This document shows positions 20,320 to 29,073 of a stretch of 64,000 nucleotides of DNA, piece after piece. Position 1 is the stretch's first letter. Each line of letters begins with the position of its first letter. The position numbers and the translations under genes are program-made. The DNA comes from Nocardioides sediminis (GTDB lineage Bacteria; Actinomycetota; Actinomycetes; Propionibacteriales; Nocardioidaceae). The DNA is taken from contig NZ_PZYZ01000004.1 of the NCBI RefSeq assembly GCF_003047295.1, forward strand, positions 248,001-312,000, given 5' to 3'. A model generated the notes under the pieces. That model was not told where the DNA came from. It saw nothing but the letters and a program-made list of their open reading frames with translations, and did no database searches.

Positions 20320-20354
20320 CCGGGCCCGTCAGGGCCGGACGAGCCGGCCGACGC

Positions 20355-22748
20355 TCAGCGGTTGCCGCCGCCGTTGCCGTTGCCGTTCCCGTTGCCGTTG
20401 TTGCCCGGGCCGGAGTTGCCGCCACCGCCACCACCGCCGCCGCGGTTGGGCTTCGGGGCCGGCGGGGGCGGCGGCACGTAGCCGGTGGACGGGTAGATGA
20501 CGACCGTGTCGCCGCTGCTGAGCGACGTGCCGCCCGACGGCGAGGTGTAGGCGACGTTGTCGGCAGGCACCTCGGAGTTGACCGCACCGCCGACGCTGAC
20601 CACGAAGCCCGCGGCCTCGAGGGCCTGGGTGGCGGCCGGCTGGGTCATGCCGCTCACGTCGGGCACGCCGGTGAGCACGCCCGCGATCTGGTCCCCGGAG
20701 GGGGCGGTGAAGTCGGTGTAGTCGAGCTTGGGCGAGACGGCGGCCATGGCGTCGCCCCAGATCGGGCCGGCCACCGTGGAGCCGAAGGCGCTGGAGATGT
20801 AGGAGCCGCCCACGGACTGGCCGTTGAGGGTCACCCAGTTGCCCAGCGGGTCGGCACCCGCGACCATCGCGGCTGCCGCGATCTCGGGGGTGTAGCCGGC
20901 GAACCACACCGACATGTTGTCGTTGTTGGTGCCGGTCTTGCCCGCCGAGGGCTTGTCGATGGCGATGTTCTGCCCGAAGCCGCCGGGCTCCATCACGCCG
21001 CGCAGCACGTCGTTGACCGCGTCGGCGGTCGCTCCGGGCATCACCTGCTCGCAGGTCTCGGGGTAGTCCTTGACCGGGTTGCCGTTGGCGTCGGCGATGG
21101 AGGTGACCGGGCGGGAGTCGCAGTGGATGCCGCGAGCACCGAAGGTCGCGTAGGCCTCGGCCATGGTCAGCGGGTTGGAGTCGGAGACGCCCAGGATCCA
21201 CGAGGGGACCTTCTGGCTGTCCGGGAGCTCGATGCCCATCTGCTCGGCGAGCTCGAGCGGCTCGCACATCCCGGTGCGCTGCTCGAGCTGGGCGAAGAAG
21301 GTGTTCACCGACTCCTGGGTGCCGGTGTAGAGGTTGTAGGTGCCCTCACCGGTGGAGTTGGCCACCGGCCACGAGCCGCTGCCGGCATAGGGGCCGTTGC
21401 AGGTCTCGAAGCTGGAGTCGGGCAGCTCCATCTCCTGCGGCGACGGGATGGAGGTGCTCAGCGGGATGCCCTGGTTGATCGCCGAGGCGAGCACGAACAC
21501 CTTGAACGTCGAGCCGGCCTGGAAGCCGTTGGCGTCGCCGTACTTCTTGGGCACGACGTAGTTGAGGTAGGTCTGGCCGGCCTTCTTGTCGCGGCCCATG
21601 GGGCGGGACTGGGCGAGCGCCTTGACGTTGCCGGTGCCCGGCTCGACCATCGCCAGCCCGCCGATGGCGCGGTCGGTCGGGTAGACGTGGCTGGAGACGG
21701 CCTGGTCGGCGGCCTTCTGGTAGTCGAGGTCGAGCGTCGTCTGGATGGTGAGGCCACCGGACTGCAGCAGGCGCTTGCGGTCCTTGGCGGTCTCGCCGAG
21801 CGACTTGTCCTTCATCAGGTAGTTGACGGCGTAGTCGCAGAAGAACGGCGCCTGCGACTGCTGGCAGCCGTTGGGGGAGCGCTCGATCTTGAGCCCGAGC
21901 TTGCGCTCCTTGAGCTTCTCGGCCTTGGCCTCCTCGATCACCCCGAGCTGGGCCATCCGGTCCAGCACCACGTTGCGGCGGTTGATGGCCCGCTCCGGGG
22001 AGTTGGTCGGGTCGTAGCCGGTGGGGTTCTTGACCAGTCCGGCGAGCAGGGCCGACTGCACGTGGTTGAGGTTCTTGGCGTTCTTGGAGAAGTAGTGGCG
22101 GGCGGCGGCCTGGACGCCGTACGCACCGTCGCCGAAGTAGGCGATGTTGAGGTAGCGCTCCAGGATCCAGTCCTTGGAGTAGTTCTTCTCGAAGGCGATC
22201 GCGTAACGCAGCTCGCGCAGCTTGCGGGCGTAGGTGTCGTCGGTGGCGGCGGCCGCCTCCTGCTTGGTCTCCGCCTGGTTGAGCAGGGTCTGCTTGACCA
22301 TCTGCTGGGTGATCGACGAGCCGCCCTGCACCGAGCCGCTGGCCTGGTTGGTGACGAACGCGCGCAGCGTGCCGCGGATGTCCATGGCGCCGTGGTCGTA
22401 GAAGCGGTAGTCCTCGATGCCCACGATGGCCTGCACCATCTTGCGCGAGATTTGGCTCAGCGGGACGTTGATGCGGTTCTGGTCGTAGAGCGAGGCGATG
22501 AGGTTGCCGTTGACGTCGTAGATGCGCGTCTTCTGGGCGAGCTCCTTGGCCTCGAGCTCCGCGGGGAGGTTGACCATGCCCTTGCTGACGTCCTTGGCGG
22601 CCACGCCCATGACCCCGGCGAACGGGATGGCGAGGCCGGCGACCAGGACGCCGAGGATCGCGGAGACGACGGTCATCACGGCCAGGTGCGAGGCCACCCT
22701 GCTGGCGGTGGAGCGGCCGGACTCACGTCGGGGGGAGGGCGTGGGCAT
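20355..22748 (-). CDS. ponA2: Class A penicillin-binding protein (PonA2-like) with one PASTA domain
   Basis: Bifunctional peptidoglycan synthase, 797 aa. A membrane helix lies at about 20-47. The GT51 transglycosylase domain carries the EDYRFYDHGAMD catalytic motif and GGSSITQQ. The transpeptidase domain carries the catalytic serine in GSTFK, then ESVN and KTGT. A single PASTA domain lies at about 690-755. The tail is proline-rich and ends in a Gly/Asn-rich low-complexity stretch. The ATG at 22748 lies 7 bases after a TACATT hexamer (22756-22761), so it is probably leaderless. PASTA domain and adjacency to whiB4 both match M. tuberculosis ponA2 (Rv3682). Confidence 0.94.
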   Translation of the reverse strand: MPTPSPRRESGRSTASRVASHLAVMTVVSAILGVLVAGLAIPFAGVMGVAAKDVSKGMVNLPAELEAKELAQKTRIYDVNGNLIASLYDQNRINVPLSQISRKMVQAIVGIEDYRFYDHGAMDIRGTLRAFVTNQASGSVQGGSSITQQMVKQTLLNQAETKQEAAAATDDTYARKLRELRYAIAFEKNYSKDWILERYLNIAYFGDGAYGVQAAARHYFSKNAKNLNHVQSALLAGLVKNPTGYDPTNSPERAINRRNVVLDRMAQLGVIEEAKAEKLKERKLGLKIERSPNGCQQSQAPFFCDYAVNYLMKDKSLGETAKDRKRLLQSGGLTIQTTLDLDYQKAADQAVSSHVYPTDRAIGGLAMVEPGTGNVKALAQSRPMGRDKKAGQTYLNYVVPKKYGDANGFQAGSTFKVFVLASAINQGIPLSTSIPSPQEMELPDSSFETCNGPYAGSGSWPVANSTGEGTYNLYTGTQESVNTFFAQLEQRTGMCEPLELAEQMGIELPDSQKVPSWILGVSDSNPLTMAEAYATFGARGIHCDSRPVTSIADANGNPVKDYPETCEQVMPGATADAVNDVLRGVMEPGGFGQNIAIDKPSAGKTGTNNDNMSVWFAGYTPEIAAAAMVAGADPLGNWVTLNGQSVGGSYISSAFGSTVAGPIWGDAMAAVSPKLDYTDFTAPSGDQIAGVLTGVPDVSGMTQPAATQALEAAGFVVSVGGAVNSEVPADNVAYTSPSGGTSLSSGDTVVIYPSTGYVPPPPPAPKPNRGGGGGGGGNSGPGNNGNGNGNGNGGGNR

Positions 22749-22886
22749 GCGCCCCAATGTACGGGAGGGGCTAGCACACCCCCACTTCGCGCGAACGCGG
22801 AGTAGTCACAAAGGACCATGTGATTTGAGCCAAGTGGTGCCTATCTCAACCTCTCACTGGTACATACCTTTGACCCCGGGTCGTGA

Positions 22887-22909
22887 ATGGTCGCTATGGG
22901 GGCGACCAT
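22887..22909. promoter_or_regulatory. Operator-like palindrome upstream of whiB4
   Basis: Exact 8-base arms, atggtcgc and gcgaccat, around a 7-base spacer, 30 bases before the whiB4 start. A TTGACC lies 11 bases upstream (22870-22875). The palindrome would cover the expected -10 region, suggesting a repressor or autoregulatory site. Confidence 0.45.
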
Positions 22910-22938
22910 CGGGCACCCGATGAATGTGGGGATTCACC

Positions 22939-23226
22939 ATGTGGGTTGAGGACTGGGCGCCGCGAGCGGCTTGCAAGCAGGACCAGCCGGACGCGCTCTT
23001 CGTGCGAGGGGCCGAGCAGAACAAGGCCAAGCAGGTCTGCGCCGGGTGCCCCGTGCGCACCGAGTGCCTCGCCGAGGCGCTGGACAACCAGATCGAGTGG
23101 GGCGTCTGGGGTGGCATGACCGAGCGTGAGCGCCGCGCCCTCCTGCGCCGTCGTCCCGCCGCCTCCTGGCGCACCGTGCTGGAGACCGCGCGTCTCGAGC
23201 ACACCAAGGTCGCCGCCAACGCCTGA
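22939..23226 (+). CDS. whiB4: WhiB-family iron-sulphur regulator (WhiB4/WblA type)
   Basis: 95 aa redox-sensitive transcription factor. The four cluster cysteines are C12, C34, C37 and C43, followed by the GVWGG turn (55-59) and a basic RRALLRRRP tail for DNA binding. The run FVRGAEQNKAK before the second cysteine and the ALDN segment match the WhiB4/WblA clade. Position between ponA2 and the Get3-like ATPase pair is the same as for whiB4 (Rv3681c). The ATG at 22939 is chosen over an upstream ATG at 22924 because it begins at the conserved W/A-rich start, with GGGGATT as a weak ribosome site. Confidence 0.9.
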   Translation: MWVEDWAPRAACKQDQPDALFVRGAEQNKAKQVCAGCPVRTECLAEALDNQIEWGVWGGMTERERRALLRRRPAASWRTVLETARLEHTKVAANA

Positions 23227-23232
23227 GGCCCC

Positions 23233-23272
23233 GCCTCACCGGATGAACCCGGTCGGCCGCCTCGGGTGAGGC
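23233..23272. terminator. Possible two-way terminator between whiB4 and the ATPase pair
   Basis: 8-base arms gcctcacc (23233-23240) and ggtgaggc (23265-23272) in the 46-base gap between convergent genes. No T-run. Confidence 0.45.
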
Positions 23273-24448
23273 TCAGCCGGCGGACTCGCCGGCCAGCAGC
23301 GAGCCGATGCGGCGCAGGCCCTCGAGGTCGTGCACGTCGGTCGCGAGGGCGGGTACGACGGTCGTGGCGACGTCCGGGTGGGCGGTCGCCCAGCGCTCGC
23401 GCAGCCGCGCCTCGCGCTGGAGGATCCGCATCCGGTCGGCGTGCAGCCGGAGCAGTCCGGAGGTCGTGGACCCAGGGCTGGTGCGCGCGAGGCGGTCCGC
23501 CGCCGCGATCGCCTCGTCGGCGGACAGGTCGGTGCGGGCGGCCGGGCTGGCGCGGTTGACGACGAGGCCGGCCAGCGGCATCTCGTCCTCGGTGAGCCGC
23601 TCCACGAAGTACGCCGCCTCGCGCAGCGCGTCGGGCTCGGGCGCGGCGATCACCAGGAACGCCGTACCCGGCGCCTGCAGCAGCGAGAACGTGCGCTGCG
23701 CCCGCTGGCGGAAGCCGCCGAAGAGGGTGTCGAAGGCCGCGACGAAGGTCTGCATGTCACGCAGCACCTGCGCGCCCAGGATCTTGGTGAGCGCGGTGGT
23801 GACCAGCCCCAGCCCCGCCGTCATGAACCTCGCGGGCCCCTTGGCCGGGGCCAGCAGCAGTCGGATGAACCGGCCGTCGAGGAAGCTCGAGAGCCGCTCC
23901 GGCGCGTCCAGGAAGTCCAGGGCCGACCGGCTCGGCGGGGTGTCGACGACGATGAGGTCGTAGGTGCCCTCGGCCTGCGCCTGGCGGTGGATCTGCCCGA
24001 GCTTCTCCATCGCCATGTACTCCTGCGTGCCGGAGAAGGAGCTCGACAGGGCGATGTAGAAGGGGTTGTCGAGGATCGCCCGGGCCTTGTCCGGGCTGGC
24101 CTGGCTGAGCACCACCTCGTCGAAGGTGCGCTTCATGTCGAGCATCATGGCGTCGAGCGAGCCGGGTCCCACGCCGGCCACGGGGCGCGGGGTGTTGTCG
24201 AGGTCCTCGATGCCCAGCGACTGGGCGAGCCGGCGGGCAGGGTCGATGGTCAGCACGACGACCCGGCGTCCTCGCTCGGCGGCCCGCAGGGCGAGGGCGG
24301 CGCTGGTGGTGGTCTTGCCGACGCCACCGGAGCCGCAGCACACGACGATGCCGGTGCCGGGGTCGTCGAGCAGGGCGTCGACGTCGAGGCGCGACGCGCG
24401 CTCGGTGGTGGCGGCCAGGGGGCCGACGCGGGGACGGTCGTGGGTCAT
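23273..24448 (-). CDS. Get3/ArsA-like ATPase, second of pair (BagB/Rv3680-like)
   Basis: 391 aa. The deviant Walker A is SGGVGKTT at about residue 40, and VVDTPP and TIDPARRLAQSLG are typical of the ArsA/Get3 family. In M. tuberculosis the equivalent pair beside whiB4 forms a complex linked to envelope stress and glycerol or nitric-oxide sensitivity; that role is known for the family member, not shown here. The start overlaps the end of the first ATPase gene by 4 bases (ATGA), so the partners are coupled. Confidence 0.9.
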   Translation of the reverse strand: MTHDRPRVGPLAATTERASRLDVDALLDDPGTGIVVCCGSGGVGKTTTSAALALRAAERGRRVVVLTIDPARRLAQSLGIEDLDNTPRPVAGVGPGSLDAMMLDMKRTFDEVVLSQASPDKARAILDNPFYIALSSSFSGTQEYMAMEKLGQIHRQAQAEGTYDLIVVDTPPSRSALDFLDAPERLSSFLDGRFIRLLLAPAKGPARFMTAGLGLVTTALTKILGAQVLRDMQTFVAAFDTLFGGFRQRAQRTFSLLQAPGTAFLVIAAPEPDALREAAYFVERLTEDEMPLAGLVVNRASPAARTDLSADEAIAAADRLARTSPGSTTSGLLRLHADRMRILQREARLRERWATAHPDVATTVVPALATDVHDLEGLRRIGSLLAGESAG

Positions 24449-25491
24449 GCCAGTCCCTGCTCCCTCATCCGCGCCGCGAGCTCGTAGAGGCCGCCGAGGT
24501 CGATGCCGTCCGGCAGCCGGGGCAGCTCGTACGACGGGACGCCCAGCGCCTCGACCACCGTGCGTTGCGAGTCCTCCAGGGCCCGGCGCTCGGCGTGGTC
24601 CCGGGCCTCCTCCAGCAGCGAGTCGACGAGCTCGTGGGTGACCTCGACCCCGGCCCGGGAGAGGTCGGAGGCCAGCGCCTCGCGGTCCAGCGTGCCGGTC
24701 CGGGCCGCCTCGAGGTCGGCCGGGCCGAGGTCGCGCGGACGCACCATGTTGACGACGACACCCCCGACGGGGAGCCGGGCCTCGCGCAGGTGCGCGATCC
24801 CGTCGACGGTCTCCTGCACCGGCATCTCCTCCAGCACGGTGACCAGGTGGACCACGGTCCGCGGCGAGCGGAAGAGCGTCATCACCGTGTCGGCCTGGGA
24901 CTTGATCGGACCGACCTTCGCCAGTCCGGCGAGCTCGTCGTTGACGTTGAGGAACTGGGTGATCCGGCCGGTGGGCGGCGCGTCCAGCACGACCGCGTCG
25001 TACACCATCGCCGACTTGTTGCGGGCGTTGCGCTGGACGGCCTCGTAGACCTTGCCCGTAAGCAGGACGTCGCGGACGCCGGGGGCGATCGTGGTGGCGA
25101 AGTCGATGACCCCGAAGCGGTCGAGCGCCCTCCCCGCGCGGCCGAGCTTGTAGTACATCGCGAGGTACTCCAGCAGCGCGGACTCGGCGTCGACGTGCAG
25201 GGCGTGCACGGCGCCGGGGGCGACGTGGCCCAGGGGGAGGCCACGCGCGATCCGTCGCTCCTCGTAGGGCAGCGGCTCGACGTCGAACATCCGGGCGATG
25301 CCCTGGCGGCCCTCGACCTCGCAGAGCAGGACGTTCTGCCCGGTGCTGGCCAGCGCCAGGGCGAGGGCTGCCGCGACCGTCGACTTGCCGGTGCCGCCCT
25401 TGCCGCTCACCACGTGCAGGTCGACCTCGGGCCAGTCGCCGCGCCCTCCGGCGTGTGCTGCACCGTGGCCGGCACCGTGGTTGGGGGACAC
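24445..25491 (-). CDS. Get3/ArsA-like ATPase, first of pair (BagA/Rv3679-like)
   Basis: 348 aa, paralogue of the following gene. Walker A SGKGGTGKST lies at about residues 27-36 and VVLDAPPTGR in the middle. The GTG at 25491 is selected because it gives a short His/Gly-rich lead before the P-loop domain and lies 7 bases after a TAGGCT hexamer (25499-25504), the leaderless pattern of this window. It diverges from the CoA-transferase genes, which here occupy the place held by a DUF4177-like gene in the M. tuberculosis order. Confidence 0.9.
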   Translation of the reverse strand: MSPNHGAGHGAAHAGGRGDWPEVDLHVVSGKGGTGKSTVAAALALALASTGQNVLLCEVEGRQGIARMFDVEPLPYEERRIARGLPLGHVAPGAVHALHVDAESALLEYLAMYYKLGRAGRALDRFGVIDFATTIAPGVRDVLLTGKVYEAVQRNARNKSAMVYDAVVLDAPPTGRITQFLNVNDELAGLAKVGPIKSQADTVMTLFRSPRTVVHLVTVLEEMPVQETVDGIAHLREARLPVGGVVVNMVRPRDLGPADLEAARTGTLDREALASDLSRAGVEVTHELVDSLLEEARDHAERRALEDSQRTVVEALGVPSYELPRLPDGIDLGGLYELAARMREQGLA

Positions 25492-25545
25492 GTGGGCGAG
25501 CCTAGTGTGTGGGTGGCAGCCATCGGTGGGCTCCGTGGGAGTGAC

Positions 25546-25551
25546 TAGCAT
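25546..25551 (+). promoter_or_regulatory. Candidate -10 of the CoA-transferase operon
   Basis: TAGCAT, 46 bases before scoA. It is 41 bases from the opposing hexamer of the ATPase pair, so the two units share a short divergent promoter region. Confidence 0.4.
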
Positions 25552-25597
25552 CTCAGCGAGCCCGGCACTGATCGTCGGGCCGGGAGAGGAGAGGGCG

Positions 25598-26401
25598 ATG
25601 GACAAGGTCGTCGAGAGCGCCGCGGCAGCGGTGGCGGACATCCCCGACGGCGCGACGTTGTCGGTCGGCGGGTTCGGGTTGTGCGGGATCCCGTCGGTGC
25701 TGATCACGGCGCTGCTGGAGGCCGGTACGACGGACCTGGAGGCGGTGTCCAACAACTGCGGCGTGGACGACTGGGGCCTCGGGCTGCTGCTCATGGACCG
25801 TCGGCTGCGGCGCATGGTGGCGTCGTACGTGGGCGAGAACAAGGAGTTCGCGCGCCAGTACCTCTCCGGCGAGCTGGAGGTCGAGCTGACCCCGCAGGGC
25901 ACGCTGGCCGAGCGGATGCGGGCCGGCGGGTCCGGCATCCCGGCGTTCTTCACCGCCACCGGTGTCGGCACCCAGGTCGCCGAGGGCGGCCTGCCCTGGA
26001 AGTACGACGCCGACGGCAACGTCGAGGTGGCCTCGCCGCCGAAGCAGACGCAGGTCTTCTCCACGCCCGAGGGCGACAAGGAGTACGTCCTCGAGCGGGC
26101 GATCGTGGCCGACTTCGGGCTGGTGCGGGCCTGGAAGGGCGACCGGCACGGCAACCTCGTCTACCGGGACTCCGCGCGCAACTTCAACCCGCTGGCCGCG
26201 ATGTGCGGGCGGACCACGATCGCGGAGGTCGAGCACCTCGTCGAGCCCGGCGAGCTGGACCCCAACGACGTGCACACGCCGGGGGTCTACGTGCAGCGCG
26301 TGGTCGCGCTGACACCCGAGCAGGCCGCGGACAAGCGGATCGAGAAGCGCACCGTTCAGCCGGCCTCGGAGGCCGTGCAAGAGCAGAACCCGGGAGGCTG
26401 A
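25598..26401 (+). CDS. scoA: 3-oxoacid CoA-transferase subunit A
   Basis: 267 aa. The CoA-binding motif GGFGLCGIP (about 24-32) and [15 protein letters not shown] are characteristic of the alpha subunit of succinyl-CoA:3-oxoacid CoA-transferase, which moves CoA to acetoacetate-type acids. GGAGAGGAGAG precedes the ATG. scoB begins 5 bases after the stop. 3-oxoadipate CoA-transferase is a less likely alternative. Confidence 0.9.
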   Translation: MDKVVESAAAAVADIPDGATLSVGGFGLCGIPSVLITALLEAGTTDLEAVSNNCGVDDWGLGLLLMDRRLRRMVASYVGENKEFARQYLSGELEVELTPQGTLAERMRAGGSGIPAFFTATGVGTQVAEGGLPWKYDADGNVEVASPPKQTQVFSTPEGDKEYVLERAIVADFGLVRAWKGDRHGNLVYRDSARNFNPLAAMCGRTTIAEVEHLVEPGELDPNDVHTPGVYVQRVVALTPEQAADKRIEKRTVQPASEAVQEQNPGG

Positions 26402-26406
26402 CGACC

Positions 26407-27075
26407 ATGGCATGGACTCGTGAGGAGATGGCCGCACGCGCGGCCTCGGAGCTGGTCGACGGCTCCTACGTCAACCTCGGGATCGGGCTGCCGACGCTGG
26501 TGCCCAACTACGTCGCCGACGACGTGGAGCTGGTGCTGCAGTCGGAGAACGGCATTCTCGGCGTGGGTGCCTACCCGGTCGAGGGTCAGGAGGACCCGGA
26601 CCTGATCAACGCGGGCAAGGAGACGGTGACGCTGCGGCGCGGGGCGTCGTTCTTCGACTCCGCGACGTCGTTCGGGATGATCCGTGGCGGCAAGATCGAC
26701 GCCGCCATCCTGGGCGCGATGCAGGTCTCGGCCGTGGGGGACATCGCCAACTGGATGATCCCCGGCAAGATGGTCAAGGGCATGGGTGGCGCGATGGACC
26801 TGGTCCACGGCGCCAAGCGGGTGATCGTGCTGATGGAGCACACCGCCAAGGACGGGTCGCTCAAGATCCTCAACGAGTGCGACCTGCCCTACACCGGCAA
26901 GCGCGTCGTGCAGCGGATCATCACCGACCTCGCCGTCATCGACGTGATCGACCCGACCACCGGCGAGGTCGCCCCCTCGGGCACCCTGGGCGAGCGGGTC
27001 CTCAAGCTCGTCGAGCTCGCCCCGGGCGTCACCGAGGACGAGGTCCGCGAGAAGACCGAGCCCGAGCTGGTGTGA
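26407..27075 (+). CDS. scoB: 3-oxoacid CoA-transferase subunit B
   Basis: 222 aa beta subunit. The catalytic glutamate is E47 in QSENGILG, which forms the glutamyl-CoA intermediate in this family. [19 protein letters not shown] and [14 protein letters not shown] are also typical. It lies 5 bases after scoA and 1 base before the next gene, so three genes form one operon. Confidence 0.92.
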   Translation: MAWTREEMAARAASELVDGSYVNLGIGLPTLVPNYVADDVELVLQSENGILGVGAYPVEGQEDPDLINAGKETVTLRRGASFFDSATSFGMIRGGKIDAAILGAMQVSAVGDIANWMIPGKMVKGMGGAMDLVHGAKRVIVLMEHTAKDGSLKILNECDLPYTGKRVVQRIITDLAVIDVIDPTTGEVAPSGTLGERVLKLVELAPGVTEDEVREKTEPELV

Positions 27076-27076
27076 C

Positions 27077-27574
27077 GTGACCCCCGCGGCGCCGCGCGAG
27101 CAGCCCTGGTCGGACGCTCCGTCCGAGGACCCGGCTGCTGCCGGGCGCGTGGTCGTGCTGAGCCGCAACCCCGTCGCCGACGCGATCGTGGTGATCGCGT
27201 CGGCGGTGGGCCGCGAGGTCGTGGTCGTCGGGGACGACGAGGACGGACGCGGCCTCGAGCAGGTCGCCGCGATCGGGCTGCGGGCGGGGGACGCGGTCGT
27301 GCTCTGCGACCACGACGCCCCCGACGCGCCCGCCGTGCTGCGCGCCGCGCTGGCCTCGCCGGCGTCGTACGTCGCGATGCTGGCCAGCCGGCGTCGGTCC
27401 GAGGGCCTGCTCGCCGACCTGGCCGGGGAAGGAGTGCCCGGGCTCGACCGGCTGCACGTGCCGGCCGGCCTCGACACCGGCGGCAAGGGGCCGGGCGAGA
27501 TCGCCCTCTCGGTGGTGGCCGAGGTCGTCGCCGAGAGTCACGGACGCTCCGGCGGGCCGCTGCGCGGTCGCTAG
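27077..27574 (+). CDS. XdhC C-terminal (Rossmann) domain protein
   Basis: 165 aa. Residues about 20-155 match the Rossmann half of XdhC/CoxI proteins (ASYVAMLASRRR, then LDTGGKGPGEIALSVVAEV), which help insert the sulphurated molybdenum cofactor. The N-terminal XdhC domain with its cysteine is absent. It starts at a GTG 1 base after scoB, and no molybdoenzyme gene is nearby, so its job beside a CoA-transferase is unclear. Its stop codon shares the palindrome CTAG with the stop of the opposing MFS gene. Confidence 0.75.
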   Translation: MTPAAPREQPWSDAPSEDPAAAGRVVVLSRNPVADAIVVIASAVGREVVVVGDDEDGRGLEQVAAIGLRAGDAVVLCDHDAPDAPAVLRAALASPASYVAMLASRRRSEGLLADLAGEGVPGLDRLHVPAGLDTGGKGPGEIALSVVAEVVAESHGRSGGPLRGR

Positions 27575-28965
27575 GCGCCGGCGTCCGGCGCCCGGGTGCG
27601 GACAGCCGCGGCGACGCCCAGCACGGCGATGGTCCCGCCGAGGACGAAGACCGCCAGGAACGGGTCCCGGTCCGCCCGCTCCGCCGCGGCGAAGACCACC
27701 CCGGACACCGACAGGGCGAGCGCGGCGCCGAGGGAATCGGCGATGGACAGCGCGGAGGAGTTGAAGCCCCGGTCGCGGTCGGTGGAGACCGCCAGCATCG
27801 CCACGCTCGTGCGCGGGTAGCCGAAGCCCATGCCCGCACCCGCCAGCACGTACGACGCCCCGGTGAGCAGCGCGGGCGCGTGCAGCTCGACGCACGCGAC
27901 CAGCCCGGCGGTGCCGGCCAGCACCAGGGCGGTGCCGACCCGCATCGCGGTGACGTCGGAGACCCGGTCGCCGAGCCGGGCCTGGACCTGGCTGGCCGCC
28001 GCCCAGGTGATGCCGACGAAGGTCAGCGCGATGCCGGCCCGTCCCGGGGAGAGTCCCCACTGCTCCTGGAGGACGTAGACGATGTAGGCCTCGGCGCAGA
28101 AGAACGAGGCGCTGAGCAGGCCCCGGGTGGCGATCACCGAGGGCAGGCCGCGGCGCCCGACCAGGGTGCCGGCCGGCAGCAGGCGCCGCAGCGAGACCAC
28201 CACGACGACGAGCGCCAGGCCGGCGCCCAGCGCCGTACCGGGGTCGGAGCCGAGGAGCTCGAGGGCGAGCACGGCGACGGCGGCGAGCCCCGCCCAGGCC
28301 AGGCTGCGGCGACCGGCGGAGGTGCCCTCGTCGTCGCCGGGCTCGACCGGCCGGTCGCCGGCTGAGCGCAGCGCGGGCGCGATGAGCAGCGCCGCGCCGG
28401 CCACGAGCAGGACGGCGCCACCGAATACCCACCGCCAGCCCAGGGCGTGCGCCACGAGGGCCGCGAGGGCGGGGCCGAACAGCGACGGGAGCACCCAGGC
28501 GGCGGCGAAGCTGGCGAACACGGCGGGCCGCAGGGCGGCGGGGAAGACCAGGCCGACCAGGACGTAGAGGCCGACGGTGAGCGCGCCGCCGCCGAGTCCC
28601 TGGAGCACCCGGCCGACGAGCAGCACCTCCATGGTGGGCGCGGCGGCGCAGACCAGCAGGCCGGCCGAGAAGAGCACCATCGCGACGACCAGCGGCCGGG
28701 CGGGCCCCCGGCGGTCGCTCCACCGCCCGGCGGCGACGGTGCCGAGCACCCCGCAGGCCAGCGGGGCCGCGAAGGTGAGGGCGTAGAGCGCCTCGCCCTC
28801 CAGGGCACGCGCCACCGTGGGCATCACCGTCGTGACCGCCATCGCCTCGAACGCCACGAAGGCGATCAGCGCGAACATGCCGATCGTCGTCGCCGCGTAG
28901 GCGGGCCCCAGCAGCCGCTCCCGCGGCGGGCTTCCCGCGGGCGTCCTCCCCGTCACCGTCGTCAC
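27571..28965 (-). CDS. MFS transporter, drug-efflux type
   Basis: 464 aa with about 14 hydrophobic helices and the conserved loop GRWSDRRGPARPL between helices 2 and 3 and GRVLQGLGGGAL in helix 4, as in proton-driven drug exporters. The GTG at 28965 lies 8 bases after TAGCGT (28974-28979), a leaderless arrangement; the adjacent GTG at 28956 is a possible alternative. Substrate unknown. It overlaps the XdhC-like gene tail to tail by 4 bases. Confidence 0.85.
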   Translation of the reverse strand: MTTVTGRTPAGSPPRERLLGPAYAATTIGMFALIAFVAFEAMAVTTVMPTVARALEGEALYALTFAAPLACGVLGTVAAGRWSDRRGPARPLVVAMVLFSAGLLVCAAAPTMEVLLVGRVLQGLGGGALTVGLYVLVGLVFPAALRPAVFASFAAAWVLPSLFGPALAALVAHALGWRWVFGGAVLLVAGAALLIAPALRSAGDRPVEPGDDEGTSAGRRSLAWAGLAAVAVLALELLGSDPGTALGAGLALVVVVVSLRRLLPAGTLVGRRGLPSVIATRGLLSASFFCAEAYIVYVLQEQWGLSPGRAGIALTFVGITWAAASQVQARLGDRVSDVTAMRVGTALVLAGTAGLVACVELHAPALLTGASYVLAGAGMGFGYPRTSVAMLAVSTDRDRGFNSSALSIADSLGAALALSVSGVVFAAAERADRDPFLAVFVLGGTIAVLGVAAAVRTRAPDAGA

Positions 28966-29073
28966 GGTCCCAGACGCTAGGACCTCATGTGCACTCGAGC
29001 TCAAGTCGCGATGGTCGAGGGTCGACGTGACCGGCGCGACGGAATAGCCAGCGGTGGGCGACGTTGCCCAGAG

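Noticed and set aside
22806..22823. TCACA-N8-TGTGA near whiB4 as a Crp site
   Set aside because: The half-sites are in the everted order and the spacing is wrong for Crp (TGTGA-N6-TCACA).
22870..22900. TTGACC with TATGGG as the whiB4 promoter
   Set aside because: The 19-base spacer and poor -10 make it unconvincing. It is mentioned only as context for the palindrome.
28987..29073. Extended N-terminus of the luciferase-like monooxygenase
   Set aside because: The 29 extra residues are Arg-rich and unlike the family start. The GTG at 29074 matches the expected opening.
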